Shown here in pieces: positions 55,458-63,478 of a stretch of 64,000 bases of DNA (the stretch's first letter is position 1; each line of letters opens with the position of its first letter). The position numbers and the translations under genes were made by a program. Location of the stretch: positions 62,001 through 126,000 of the forward strand of contig NZ_JACWNA010000002.1 of assembly GCF_015355765.1 (NCBI RefSeq). Reading direction: 5' to 3'. Origin of the DNA: Actinomyces haliotis. GTDB taxonomy: Bacteria; Actinomycetota; Actinomycetes; Actinomycetales; Actinomycetaceae. Below the pieces are notes generated by a model that searched no databases, had not been told where the DNA came from, and saw only the letters and a list, made by a program, of their open reading frames with translations.

Positions 55458-56828
55458 ATGCTCAGCGACACCATGCTCACCCGGCGCGGCGCCCTCACCG
55501 CGCTCGCGGCCTCAGCCGCCGCCCTCACGCTGTCCGCCTGCGGGTCCTCGAAGAAGGACGCCTCGGGGAAGGTCGTCACCTACTGGCTGTGGGACTCCCT
55601 CCAGCAGCCCGCGTACCAGAAGTGCGCGGACCGCTTCAAGGAGAAGACCGGCATCACGGTCAAGATCAGTCAGATCGGCTGGGACGACTACTGGACCAAG
55701 CTGACAGCCGGCTTCATCGCGGGGACCGCGCCCGACTGCTTCACGGACCACATCCAGAAGTTCGCCCAGTTCGTCGACCTCGACGTGCTCCTGCCCCTCG
55801 ACAGGCAGGAGGCCTGGTCCGGCGTTGACGAGTCCGCCTTCCAGGACGGCCTCATCGACCTGTGGAAGGGCGAGGACGGCCACCAGTACGGCTGTCCCAA
55901 GGACTGGGACACCGAGGCGATCTTCTACAACAAGGACATGATCGCCGAGGCCGGCCTCGCCGACGACGACATCGCCTCGATGGAGTGGAACCCCGACGAC
56001 GGCGGCACCTTCGAGAAGGTCCTCGCGCGCCTCACCGTCGACCGCAACGGCAGGCGCGGCGACGAGGAGGGCTTCGACCCGAACCACGTCAAGGTCTACG
56101 GCCTGGGCATCCAGGACTCCGGATCCGCCGACGGCCAGACCCAGTGGAGCCCGTTCACGGCCTCCGCGGGCGACTGGTACTACACGGACAAGACGACCTG
56201 GGGCACCCACTACCGCTACGACGACGAGACCTTCCAGCGGACGCTGGACTGGTACTTCGGACTCGTCGACAAGGGGTTCCTCAACCCCAACGGCGCCTTC
56301 TCCGACGCCACGAGCACGGACATCCAGCTCGGGTCGAGGTCCATCGCCATGGCCGTCCACGGCGCCTGGATGTTCAACACCTTCGCCAACCTCGACCTCA
56401 ACGTCGGGATCGCGCCGACGCCGGTGGGACCGAACGGGACGAGCCAGTCCCTGTTCAACGGCCTGGGCGACTCCGTGGTCAAGGCGTCCCCGAACGCGAA
56501 GGAGGCCGCGCAGTGGGTGTCCTTCCTCGGCACGCAGGAGGCCCAGGACATCGTCGCCTCCTACGGCATCGTCTTCCCGGCGATCACGGCCTCCACCGAG
56601 AAGGCCAAGGCCGTCTTCGCCAAGACGGGGCTGCCCACGGAGCCCTTCACGAAGCACGTCGATGACGGGACGACCTTCTTCTTCCCGCTCACGTACTTCG
56701 GGGCGGACGTCAAGGCCATCATGACGCCGGCGATCGAGGCGGTCTGGGCCAACCGGGTCCCGGCGTCGACGCTCACGGAGTACAACGACCAGGTCAACCT
56801 GCTCTTCGACACCTCGACGCACGACTGA
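55458..56828 (+). CDS. sugar ABC transporter substrate-binding lipoprotein
   Basis: Extracellular solute-binding lipoprotein (family 1) of the CUT1 importer. The 456-residue product has a twin-arginine-like TRRGALTALAAS leader and lipobox LSAC (Cys about residue 28). The mature part is a typical sugar-binding fold (VTYWLWDSLQQPAYQKCADR; ALQDIV-type end). Start ATG after GAGGAAGG. The operon has no ATP-binding gene, so the importer probably borrows a shared MsmK/MalK-type ATPase. Sugar unknown. Confidence 0.93.
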   Translation: MLSDTMLTRRGALTALAASAAALTLSACGSSKKDASGKVVTYWLWDSLQQPAYQKCADRFKEKTGITVKISQIGWDDYWTKLTAGFIAGTAPDCFTDHIQKFAQFVDLDVLLPLDRQEAWSGVDESAFQDGLIDLWKGEDGHQYGCPKDWDTEAIFYNKDMIAEAGLADDDIASMEWNPDDGGTFEKVLARLTVDRNGRRGDEEGFDPNHVKVYGLGIQDSGSADGQTQWSPFTASAGDWYYTDKTTWGTHYRYDDETFQRTLDWYFGLVDKGFLNPNGAFSDATSTDIQLGSRSIAMAVHGAWMFNTFANLDLNVGIAPTPVGPNGTSQSLFNGLGDSVVKASPNAKEAAQWVSFLGTQEAQDIVASYGIVFPAITASTEKAKAVFAKTGLPTEPFTKHVDDGTTFFFPLTYFGADVKAIMTPAIEAVWANRVPASTLTEYNDQVNLLFDTSTHD

Positions 56829-56860
56829 GGCTCCGACCTCGACCGCACGCACTGGCGCTC

Positions 56861-56890
56861 GGGCCGGTCCAGGACCTCCTGGACCGGCCC
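56861..56890 (+). terminator. terminator after the sugar ABC operon
   Basis: Perfect 14-bp stem GGGCCGGTCCAGGA (56861-56874) with its complement at 56877-56890, formally a CC loop. Confidence 0.8.
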
Positions 56891-56917
56891 GATCCGTATC
56901 GCTGCGGTGTCATCGCG

Positions 56918-56947
56918 GTGACCTCGTGACGTGATCTCGGGTAGTGT
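56918..56947 (+). promoter_or_regulatory. ptsH promoter
   Basis: GTGACC (56918-56923), an 18-nt spacer and TAGTGT (56942-56947), about 100 nt before ptsH. Confidence 0.55.
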
Positions 56948-57049
56948 GAGGGGCGCCTACCAGCCACCGGCTGGGAACCCGCCGCACCGGCTCACCGAGC
57001 CACCCGACCCGCGAGCGGTCCTCCCCTCCAGCAACTCAAGGAGCCTCAC

Positions 57050-57316
57050 ATGGCACAGGTCAACGCCACCATCGCCTCCAAGGTCGGCCTCCACGCCCGT
57101 CCCGCCGCCACCTTCGTCAAGGCGGTCGCCGAGAAGGGCGTTCCGGTCACCATCGCCAAGGAGGGCGGCGCCCCCGTCGACGCCTCCTCCATCCTGGGTG
57201 TCATGACCCTGGGCGCGGGCTTCGGCGACGTCGTCACCCTCGCCTCGGACGCCGACGGCGCTGAGGGCGCCCTCGAGGAGCTCAAGGGCCTCCTCGAGAC
57301 CGACCTCGACGCCTGA
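57050..57316 (+). CDS. ptsH: phosphocarrier protein HPr
   Basis: HPr relays phosphate from Enzyme I to the sugar-specific EIIA proteins of the PTS. The 88-residue product has the active His15 in KVGLHARPAA and a Ser at position 46 (ASSILGVMTLG), the regulatory position in Firmicutes. It is alone: no ptsI or EII gene lies beside it. Preceded by CAAGGAGCC. Confidence 0.96.
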   Translation: MAQVNATIASKVGLHARPAATFVKAVAEKGVPVTIAKEGGAPVDASSILGVMTLGAGFGDVVTLASDADGAEGALEELKGLLETDLDA

Positions 57317-57356
57317 GAGTCGCCTGACGCGGCGTCCGCCGCGCACTGAGTGCCCA

Positions 57357-57392
57357 CGAGGGGGCGCGCACCGCACGGTGCGCGCCCCCTCG
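57357..57392 (+). terminator. terminator after ptsH
   Basis: Perfect 17-bp stem, 57357-57373 with 57376-57392, formally a CA loop. No T-tract. Confidence 0.85.
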
Positions 57393-57441
57393 CCGTGCAT
57401 CCCACCAGATCGCGCCGTGCCCGGGCGGCGGGGCCCCGTGC

Positions 57442-57447
57442 GAGGAT
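57442..57447 (+). promoter_or_regulatory. possible leaderless -10 (GAGGAT) of marC
   Basis: GAGGAT, 6-nt gap, GTG at 57454. A weaker match than the others in the set. Confidence 0.35.
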
Positions 57448-57453
57448 CGCTCC

Positions 57454-58098
57454 GTGGACACAGCTCTCCTCGTGAAGGCGCTCGGAGCGTTCTTCGCGAT
57501 CATGAACCCCTTCGTCAACCTGCCGATCTTCCTGGGGATGACCTCCGGCCAGGAGCCCGCCTCCCAGCGGCGCACCGCGCACCGGACGGTGCTGGCCACG
57601 GCGATCATGTGCGCCGTCGTCGCCGCAACCGGATCGGGTCTCCTGCGGCTCTTCGGCGTCTCGATCGACGAGTTCCGAGTCGCCGGCGGTCTCGTCCTTC
57701 TCACGATCGCCCTGGGCATGCTCTCGGGCCACGGCTCCAGCGCCCACGAGGGGAGCGGGGAGGAGAAGGCGCACCAGGCGCAGCAGGCCGCGTCGAGCGA
57801 CGTCTCCTTCTACCCGATGACCTTCCCCATGCTCGTCGGCCCAGGGACGATCACCACGATCGTCGTCCTGTACTCCCAGGCGAGCGGGGCGGAGGGCTAC
57901 GTCGCCGTCTTCGTGGCGATGGCGGCCGTCATCGCCCTCATGGGCGTCGTCCTCCACTTCGCGGGCTCGATCGGCCACCACATGTCGCTCACCCTGCGCA
58001 CCATCATGACCCGTCTCATGGGGATGGTCCTCGCCGCGATCGCCGTGGGGATGCTGGCGGCCGGGCTCAAGGCGCTCCTTCCCGGACTTGCCGGCTGA
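57454..58098 (+). CDS. MarC-family integral membrane protein
   Basis: A 214-residue protein with six membrane segments and the MarC/UPF0056 signatures FFAIMNPFVNLPIFLGMT and YPMTFPMLVGPGTITTIVVL. The central loop after GMLSGHG (about residues 88-115) is charged. Function of the family is not established; the early link to multiple antibiotic resistance was withdrawn. GTG start. Confidence 0.9.
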   Translation: MDTALLVKALGAFFAIMNPFVNLPIFLGMTSGQEPASQRRTAHRTVLATAIMCAVVAATGSGLLRLFGVSIDEFRVAGGLVLLTIALGMLSGHGSSAHEGSGEEKAHQAQQAASSDVSFYPMTFPMLVGPGTITTIVVLYSQASGAEGYVAVFVAMAAVIALMGVVLHFAGSIGHHMSLTLRTIMTRLMGMVLAAIAVGMLAAGLKALLPGLAG

Positions 58099-58126
58099 GG
58101 CCGTACCGTGGAGCGCGTGCCCCCCC

Positions 58127-58132
58127 TACGAT
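58127..58132 (+). promoter_or_regulatory. leaderless -10 (TACGAT) of the GNAT gene
   Basis: TACGAT, then CTGGCC (6 nt), then the ATG at 58139. Same hexamer and gap as guaB3. Confidence 0.6.
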
Positions 58133-58138
58133 CTGGCC

Positions 58139-59164
58139 ATGACGTTCGCCGTGACCCTGCGTCCGCTGCGCCAGGACGAGGGCGAGCTCCTCGTCACCGC
58201 GACGCTGGGCACCATGAACTGGTGCGGGCAGCGCTTCACGCGGGCGGACGTGCTGGCGGCACCCCACCTCGCCCACTACACGGTGCTCGATCCCGGGCGG
58301 GGCGACCTCGGCGTCGTCGCTCAGGACGACGCGGGCGAGGTCGTGGGAGTGGGCTGGGCACTCCTGCTACCGGAGGACGATCCCGGCTACGGGTTCATCG
58401 ACGCCGCCACCCCGGAGGCCTCGTTCTGGGTCGTCGAGGGCGCGCGGGGTCACGGAACCGGCAGACGGCTCGTGCGCAGCCTCACTGACGCTGCCGCTCG
58501 TGCGGGCTGGGAGAGGCTCTCGCTGTCGGTCGAGGCCGGGAACGACGTGGCGCTCGCGCTCTACCGGAGCGAGGGCTTCGTCGCCGTGCCGGGGAGGCAG
58601 GCCGACGGCGTCATGGTTCGTCCGCTGCGTGAGCTCCCGAGGAAGGCGCTGCACGTTCGCGAGCTCTCGGCCGAGGAACCGAGGGACGTCGAGGCGCTCG
58701 CGGACCTCCTCGCCGACGACGGCGGCTACGGCCTGCGAGTCAACGGCCGCCCGCCGCAGGCCGCCGACGCCGTCGCGGTCCTCACGGACCGTCCGGCCGG
58801 TACGGACCCCGGGCAGCACCACGTCCTCGGCCTCGAGGAGGACGGCAGGCTCGACGGCGTCGCGGTCGTCATGACCGACTGGCCCACGGTGGGCACCACC
58901 CACGTCGCGCTGCTCCAGGTGCGCGGTGCGGCACAGCGGCGCGGGATCGGCCGGGCGCTCCACGATGAGCTCGTAGCCCGGTTCCCGCGGACGCGGACCT
59001 GGCGGCTCAACGTCGTCGACTCCAACGCTGAGGCACTCGGCTTCTGGGAGACGCTTGGATACCGCCGCCGCACCGGGGAGGCGCGCCAGTGGCGCAACGA
59101 CGCCGGCGAGGTGCACGAGGCCTGGGTCCTCACCCGGGACCAGGACGGCGTCCCGGCCTCCTGA
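58139..59164 (+). CDS. tandem GNAT acetyltransferase
   Basis: A 341-residue cytosolic protein with two GNAT domains. The first (residues 1-160) has EGARGHGTGRRLVRSLTDAA, the second (about 175-335) has VRGAAQRRGIGRALHDELVA and ALGFWETLGYRRR; both show the R/Q-x-x-G-x-G/A acetyl-CoA loop. The tandem layout recalls mycothiol synthase MshD, but the MshD signature stretches are not evident. Substrate unknown. The start is set by the -10 spacing; the frame is open upstream without homology. Confidence 0.85.
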   Translation: MTFAVTLRPLRQDEGELLVTATLGTMNWCGQRFTRADVLAAPHLAHYTVLDPGRGDLGVVAQDDAGEVVGVGWALLLPEDDPGYGFIDAATPEASFWVVEGARGHGTGRRLVRSLTDAAARAGWERLSLSVEAGNDVALALYRSEGFVAVPGRQADGVMVRPLRELPRKALHVRELSAEEPRDVEALADLLADDGGYGLRVNGRPPQAADAVAVLTDRPAGTDPGQHHVLGLEEDGRLDGVAVVMTDWPTVGTTHVALLQVRGAAQRRGIGRALHDELVARFPRTRTWRLNVVDSNAEALGFWETLGYRRRTGEARQWRNDAGEVHEAWVLTRDQDGVPAS

Positions 59165-59251
59165 GCCGCTGCACGGTCGACGACGGGACGGTTCCGACCA
59201 TGGACGTCCCACGGACGTCCGAGCCCACCGCGGGGCTGGTGCGGCTGCGGG

Positions 59252-59257
59252 TATAGC
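59252..59257 (+). promoter_or_regulatory. possible -10 (TATAGC) of the symporter operon
   Basis: TATAGC, or the overlapping TAGCCT (59254-59259), lies about 50 nt before the symporter GTG. A GGAGG ribosome-binding site is in the leader. Confidence 0.4.
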
Positions 59258-59306
59258 CTGGGGCCCCTGACAGCGACGGCGCTGATTCCCCAACGGAGGT
59301 ACGACG

Positions 59307-61007
59307 GTGCACCCCACTCTCCCGATGTCCTCGGGCACCCTCATCAACGCGGCGTGGTACGACTACGTCCCGATCGTCATCTACTTCGCCTTCGTCATCG
59401 GCGTCGGTCTGGCGGCTCGTGCGAAGGCCCGGACCTCCGACGGCTTCCTCACGTCGGGCCGCTCCCTGCCGGCGTGGGTGACGGGTATCGCCTTCGTCTC
59501 GGCCAACCTCGGCGCCGTCGAGATCATGGGGATGTCGGCCAACGGGGCCCAGTACGGCATGCCGACCTTCCACTACTTCTGGATCGGCGCGATCCCCGCC
59601 ATGATCTTCCTCGGGCTCGTCATGATGCCGTTCTACTACGGCTCGAAGGTGCGCTCCGTCCCCGAGTTCATGCTGCGCCGCTACGGAACGGCTGCTCACC
59701 TCGTCAACGCGATCTCCTTCGCGCTCGCTCAGCTCCTCATCGCCGGGATCAACCTCTTCCTCCTCGGGAAGATCATGAACTGGCTGCTCGGCTGGCCCCT
59801 GTGGGTGGCGCTCATCGTCGCAGCGGTCATCGTCTTCGCCTACATCACGCTCGGCGGGCTGTCCGCAGCCATCTACAACGAGGTGCTCCAGTTCTTCGTC
59901 ATCGTCGCCGCCCTCCTCCCGCTCACCGTCATCGGCCTTCACCGCGTCGGCGGCTGGGGCGGGCTCAAGGAGCGCATCACCGCCGACGCGCTCACCGCGG
60001 GCACGGACCCGAACCTTCAGCTTCACTCCTGGCCGGGCTCCGCGCTGTCCGGCTTCACCTCGCCGGTGGTCTCCGTCATCGGCATCGTCTTCGGCCTGGG
60101 CTTCGTCCTGTCCTTCGGCTACTGGACGACGAACTTCGTCGAGGTCCAGCGCGCCATGGCCTCTGATTCGATCGCCGCCGCGCGCTCCACCCCGATCATC
60201 GGCACCTTCGTCAAGATGGTCATCCCGTTCCTCGTCATCATCCCGGGCATGGTCGCGGGCGTCCTCGTCAGTGAGATCGTCTCTCTCAAGGCCGGCGCCA
60301 CCACCGGCGTCGAGTACAACGACTCGATCCTCTACCTCATGCGGGACGTCCTTCCGAACGGCCTCCTCGGTCTCGCCATCACCGGCCTGCTCGCCTCATT
60401 CATGGCAGGCATGGCTGCGAACATCTCGGCCTTCAACACGGTGTGGGGCGTCGACATCTACCAGCACTACCTGCGCAAGGACGCCGAGGACTCCCACTAC
60501 CTGGGCGTGGCGCGCCTCTCGACCTTGGCCGCCTCCGTCATCGCGATCTTCACGGCCCTCATCGCGTCGAACTACTCGAACCTCATGGACTACCTCCAGA
60601 CGCTGTTCTCGATGTTCAACGCGCCGCTGTTCGCGACGTTCATCATCGGGATGTTCTGGAAGCGGGCCACGTCTCACGCCGGCTGGTCCGGCCTGGTCGT
60701 CGGCACGCTCGGAGCCTTCGTCGTCAACCTCATGGCCTGGACCGGTGTCATGACGATGCCGGGGCAGGGAGGCGCCTTCATCGCCGCCGGCGTCGGCTTC
60801 GTCGTCGACGTCATCGTGACCGTGATCGTCTCCCTCCTTACCGAACCGAAGCCGGACGCCGAGCTGCGGGGACTCGTGTACTCGCTCACCCCGAAGGACC
60901 ACTTCGTCGACGCGGCTGCGGTCGCGCTGCCGTGGTACCGGCGCCCCGTGCCCCTGGCCGTCATCTCCGGCGTCCTCGTCGTCGTCCTCAACACGGTCTT
61001 CCACTGA
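59307..61007 (+). CDS. sodium/solute symporter (SSS family)
   Basis: A 566-residue transporter of the SSS family (SGLT/vSGLT type) with about 14 membrane segments. Signatures include SGRSLPAWVTGIAFVSANLG (the unwound TM1-type motif), VLQFFVIVAALLPLTVIG and LASFMAGMAANISAFNTVW near the sodium site. The closest named families transport glucose or galactose and myo-inositol; the substrate here is unproven. GTG start after CGGAGGTACGAC. A small membrane protein follows after 38 nt. Confidence 0.9.
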   Translation: MHPTLPMSSGTLINAAWYDYVPIVIYFAFVIGVGLAARAKARTSDGFLTSGRSLPAWVTGIAFVSANLGAVEIMGMSANGAQYGMPTFHYFWIGAIPAMIFLGLVMMPFYYGSKVRSVPEFMLRRYGTAAHLVNAISFALAQLLIAGINLFLLGKIMNWLLGWPLWVALIVAAVIVFAYITLGGLSAAIYNEVLQFFVIVAALLPLTVIGLHRVGGWGGLKERITADALTAGTDPNLQLHSWPGSALSGFTSPVVSVIGIVFGLGFVLSFGYWTTNFVEVQRAMASDSIAAARSTPIIGTFVKMVIPFLVIIPGMVAGVLVSEIVSLKAGATTGVEYNDSILYLMRDVLPNGLLGLAITGLLASFMAGMAANISAFNTVWGVDIYQHYLRKDAEDSHYLGVARLSTLAASVIAIFTALIASNYSNLMDYLQTLFSMFNAPLFATFIIGMFWKRATSHAGWSGLVVGTLGAFVVNLMAWTGVMTMPGQGGAFIAAGVGFVVDVIVTVIVSLLTEPKPDAELRGLVYSLTPKDHFVDAAAVALPWYRRPVPLAVISGVLVVVLNTVFH

Positions 61008-61045
61008 GTCCGCCCCGCCGCAGCACGCCAGAGAGGCAATCGAAC

Positions 61046-61303
61046 ATGCGCACGCACTCGCTTTCCGACATCCGCGCCATCATCGCGATGGTCCTGGGCC
61101 TCATCGGGCTCTTCCTCATCCTCTGCGGAGCCGTCGCCAACGGGCCGGCCGAGATGGCCAAGACCGGCGACATCAACGCCAACCTGTGGGCCGGCGTCGC
61201 CCTGCTCGTCATCGGCGGCGGCATGGGCCTGTGGTGGTGGCTCAAGCCGCTCACCCAGGGCGAGGTCCTCACGGAGGAGGTCTCCGCCGAGGAGGTGCTC
61301 TGA
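61046..61303 (+). CDS. small two-helix membrane protein downstream of the SSS symporter
   Basis: An 85-residue protein that I cannot assign to a named family. It has two membrane segments (about residues 11-31 and 47-65), an Asn-containing loop between them, a WWWLKP turn and an acidic tail TEEVSAEEVL. AGAGAGGCAATCGAAC precedes the ATG. The spacing says it is cotranscribed with the symporter, so it may be an accessory subunit (inference). Confidence 0.7.
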   Translation: MRTHSLSDIRAIIAMVLGLIGLFLILCGAVANGPAEMAKTGDINANLWAGVALLVIGGGMGLWWWLKPLTQGEVLTEEVSAEEVL

Positions 61304-61380
61304 GCCCACCGCGCTCCTGAGACGCTCGCCTGCTCCCGCCGCCTCGCGTCCGAGCGCGACGGAGTCCTCGGGCGCCGCCC

Positions 61381-61965
61381 TCAGCGCGAGGAGGCGGTGC
61401 CGAGGAGGACGACTCCGATGACCGCGGCCACGACCCCGACGACGGTCACCGCGGTCTCCTTGCGGGTGCGCGTCTGGCCGAGGAGCAGCCCGATGCTCAT
61501 GGGCGCCAGGGCGTCCGGGGTGGAGACGCCGGCGCCCCTGAGGATCGATGGGTAGAGCCCGTACATGAAGGCGGAGCCGATGGTCACGGTGAGGCCCGTA
61601 CGGCGCTGAGCCGCCGTCGGGCCGGCTCCCGTTCCCTCGTTCCACGAGCAGGCGACGGCGCCGAGGATGACGGGGCCGAGGGCGGTGAGCCCGAGCGGCA
61701 TCGCCCCGGGCGCCCGCCACTCGCCGAAGGCGATGATCCCGATGACACCGTTGAGGACGAGCTGCAGTGCGGTCGTCACCGGCATCGTGCGGCTCACTCC
61801 CCACGTGGCGAAGCCACGCAGCACGAGGATCTGCCCGCAGGACCACATGAGTCCGGACAGGACGCCGAGGAGCGACGCCTTGACGGACCAGACGCCCCCG
61901 GCGACGGTGCCGCTTCGACTGCGGGATCGGAGGGGCCTGGAGCTGCCCGGTAGGGTGCCGCTCAT
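61381..61965 (-). pseudogene. truncated GRP-family (GlcU/RbsU-like) sugar uptake protein
   Basis: What remains resembles GRP sugar transporters: LLGVLSGLMWSCGQILVLRG, TMPVTTALQLVLNGVIGIIA, FGEWRAPG and the C-terminal TRTRKETAVTVVGVVAA. A complete GRP protein has about ten membrane segments and 290 residues; this reading gives about 194. The first 100 or so residues are missing. A second block seems deleted between APMSIGLLLG and QTRTRKE, joining two Gly-rich segments in frame. Its only start overlaps the rnhA start. Probably non-functional. Confidence 0.65.
61951..61956 (+). promoter_or_regulatory. leaderless -10 (TAGGGT) of rnhA
   Basis: TAGGGT, 7-nt gap, ATG at 61964. Confidence 0.5.
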
Positions 61966-62605
61966 GACGATCATCGCCGCGGCGGACGGCTCCGCCCTCG
62001 GGAACCCCGGCCCGGCCGGCTGGGCCTGGTACGTCGACGAGTCCTGCTGGGCCGCCGGCGGCTGGCCCGAGTCCACGAACAACCGCGGCGAGCTCACCGC
62101 CCTGCTCGAGCTCCTGCGCGCCACCGCGCACACCGGTGAGGACCTGCTCGTCCAGGCCGACTCCCAGTACGTCATCAACTCGGTCACCAAGTGGATGAAG
62201 GGCTGGAAGCGCCGCGGCTGGCGCAAGGCCGACGGCAAGCCCGTCCTCAACGACGACCTCATGAAGGCGATCGACGAGGCGCTCGTCGGCCGCACGGTGC
62301 GCTTCGAGTGGGTCAAGGGCCACGCGGGGCACCCCGCCAACGAGCGCGCGGACGTCCTCGCTCGCGCGGCCGCCACCGCCTACCAGCGCGGCACCGCCGT
62401 TCCGTCCGGGCCCGGATGGACCCGTGGGGGAGCGGCGGCAGCGGCCCCGGGCGCCACCGCGACCTCGACGTCGGGCGCGTCGGCAGCGACGACCCTGCCT
62501 CGCGCCTCCGCCTCCAGCGACACCGCCGCCGTCGTCCCCGGGACGACGGCGGCGCGCCGAGCGGCGCTGCGCGCCCAGCAGGCCGAGCCCGGCACGCTCT
62601 TCTGA
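61964..62605 (+). CDS. rnhA: ribonuclease HI with C-terminal low-complexity tail
   Basis: RNase H cuts RNA in RNA-DNA hybrids. The N-terminal 148 residues have the catalytic set: Asp in AAADGSALGNPGPAGWAWYV, Glu in NNRGELTALLELL, Asp in VQADSQYVINSVTKW and Asp in KGHAGHPANERADVLA. The last 60 residues are Ala/Thr/Ser-rich with no known domain. ATG 61964 is divergent from, and overlaps, the start of the GRP remnant. Confidence 0.95.
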   Translation: MTIIAAADGSALGNPGPAGWAWYVDESCWAAGGWPESTNNRGELTALLELLRATAHTGEDLLVQADSQYVINSVTKWMKGWKRRGWRKADGKPVLNDDLMKAIDEALVGRTVRFEWVKGHAGHPANERADVLARAAATAYQRGTAVPSGPGWTRGGAAAAAPGATATSTSGASAATTLPRASASSDTAAVVPGTTAARRAALRAQQAEPGTLF

Positions 62606-62714
62606 GCCCCTCGCCGAGATCGGGACATCCTTCCGGTGAGATCGGTCTGTTCTCCACACGGGGGGCGTCGCTGAACGGACCGACGTCGGCCGGGTCGGCA
62701 TGGCCGCGACGACG

Positions 62715-63317
62715 TCACAGGGCGAAGTCGGCGAGCATCCGGGCGCGGCGCTCGGCGGTCGTCCGCCCGACGCCCGTGATCGGGATCCATCGGGAGCGCT
62801 TGAGGCCGCTTCTCCAGCAGATGCCCCACCTGAGGGCGGCGACGACGGGGCGGTGGAAGAGACAGCGGTACAGACCCTTCGGCGTGGACATGACCGTGAC
62901 GGCGACGACCTCGACGTCCTTCTTGAGCAGGCTGTGGAAGCGGCCCTTCCCGGGCTGGGTGTGGAGGACGTTCTTGGCGTAGACGCGGTCGATGAAGCCC
63001 TTCGTGATCGCCGGCATGAGCTCCCACCAGACGGGGAGGACGAGGACGATCCGGTCGGCCTGGAGGAGCCGCCGCTGGTAGTCGGCGACGAGCGGGTCCA
63101 TCTCCTGGACGGTCCGCCAGCTGACGAGGTCCTCGCGCGTCATGACGGGGTTGAAGCCGTCGGCGTGGAGGTCGATGACGTCGACGTCGTGCCCCTCGGA
63201 GTGCGCCGACTCGATGGCTCGCTCGGCGATGGCCGCCGTGCAGGACCGGTTGTGGGGAACGTTCTCCGACGCGGCGAGCGTGTACGGGTGGTCGAGGACG
63301 ATGAGTGTCGTGGGCAT
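62715..63317 (-). CDS. flavodoxin-like NAD(P)H dehydrogenase (quinone)
   Basis: A 200-residue flavodoxin-fold oxidoreductase of the NQO1/KefF type. It has TLIVLDHPY at the start, DLHADGFNPVMTREDLVSW, the flavin-binding IVLVLPVWWELMPAITKGFI and HSLLKKDVEVVAVTVMSTP. AGGAGG precedes ATG 63317. Divergent from the TetR gene, an arrangement typical of a regulator controlling a neighbouring reductase. Confidence 0.9.
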   Translation of the reverse strand: MPTTLIVLDHPYTLAASENVPHNRSCTAAIAERAIESAHSEGHDVDVIDLHADGFNPVMTREDLVSWRTVQEMDPLVADYQRRLLQADRIVLVLPVWWELMPAITKGFIDRVYAKNVLHTQPGKGRFHSLLKKDVEVVAVTVMSTPKGLYRCLFHRPVVAALRWGICWRSGLKRSRWIPITGVGRTTAERRARMLADFAL

Positions 63318-63452
63318 GGTGCGCCTCCTGGGTGACGTGCCGGCCTGGTGCCGGCGGAGTGATGACGCGCGCTGGGCACCATGAGCGGGAGCCGCCCTCC
63401 GCTGGGCGAGTGGCACATCGGCACGAGTGCACCGTGAGGGGACAATCGGGGC

Positions 63453-63461
63453 GGACTGTCC
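63453..63461. promoter_or_regulatory. possible TetR operator half-site region
   Basis: GGACTGTCC (63453-63461) is a 9-bp palindrome. Its TGTCC arm also pairs with GGACA at 63440-63444. It lies 17 nt before the tetR start, within the divergent promoter region. Weak evidence. Confidence 0.25.
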
Positions 63462-63478
63462 ACGAACCGGGAGGACGC

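Noticed and set aside
58139-59164. Mycothiol synthase (mshD)
   Set aside because: Tandem GNAT architecture and length are similar, but the diagnostic C-terminal stretches of MshD are not apparent. Left as a GNAT protein of unknown substrate.
62525-62553. Perfect 14-bp hairpin as a terminator
   Set aside because: It lies inside the rnhA coding sequence, about 50 nt before the stop, and encodes part of the Ala-rich tail; terminator function there is unlikely.
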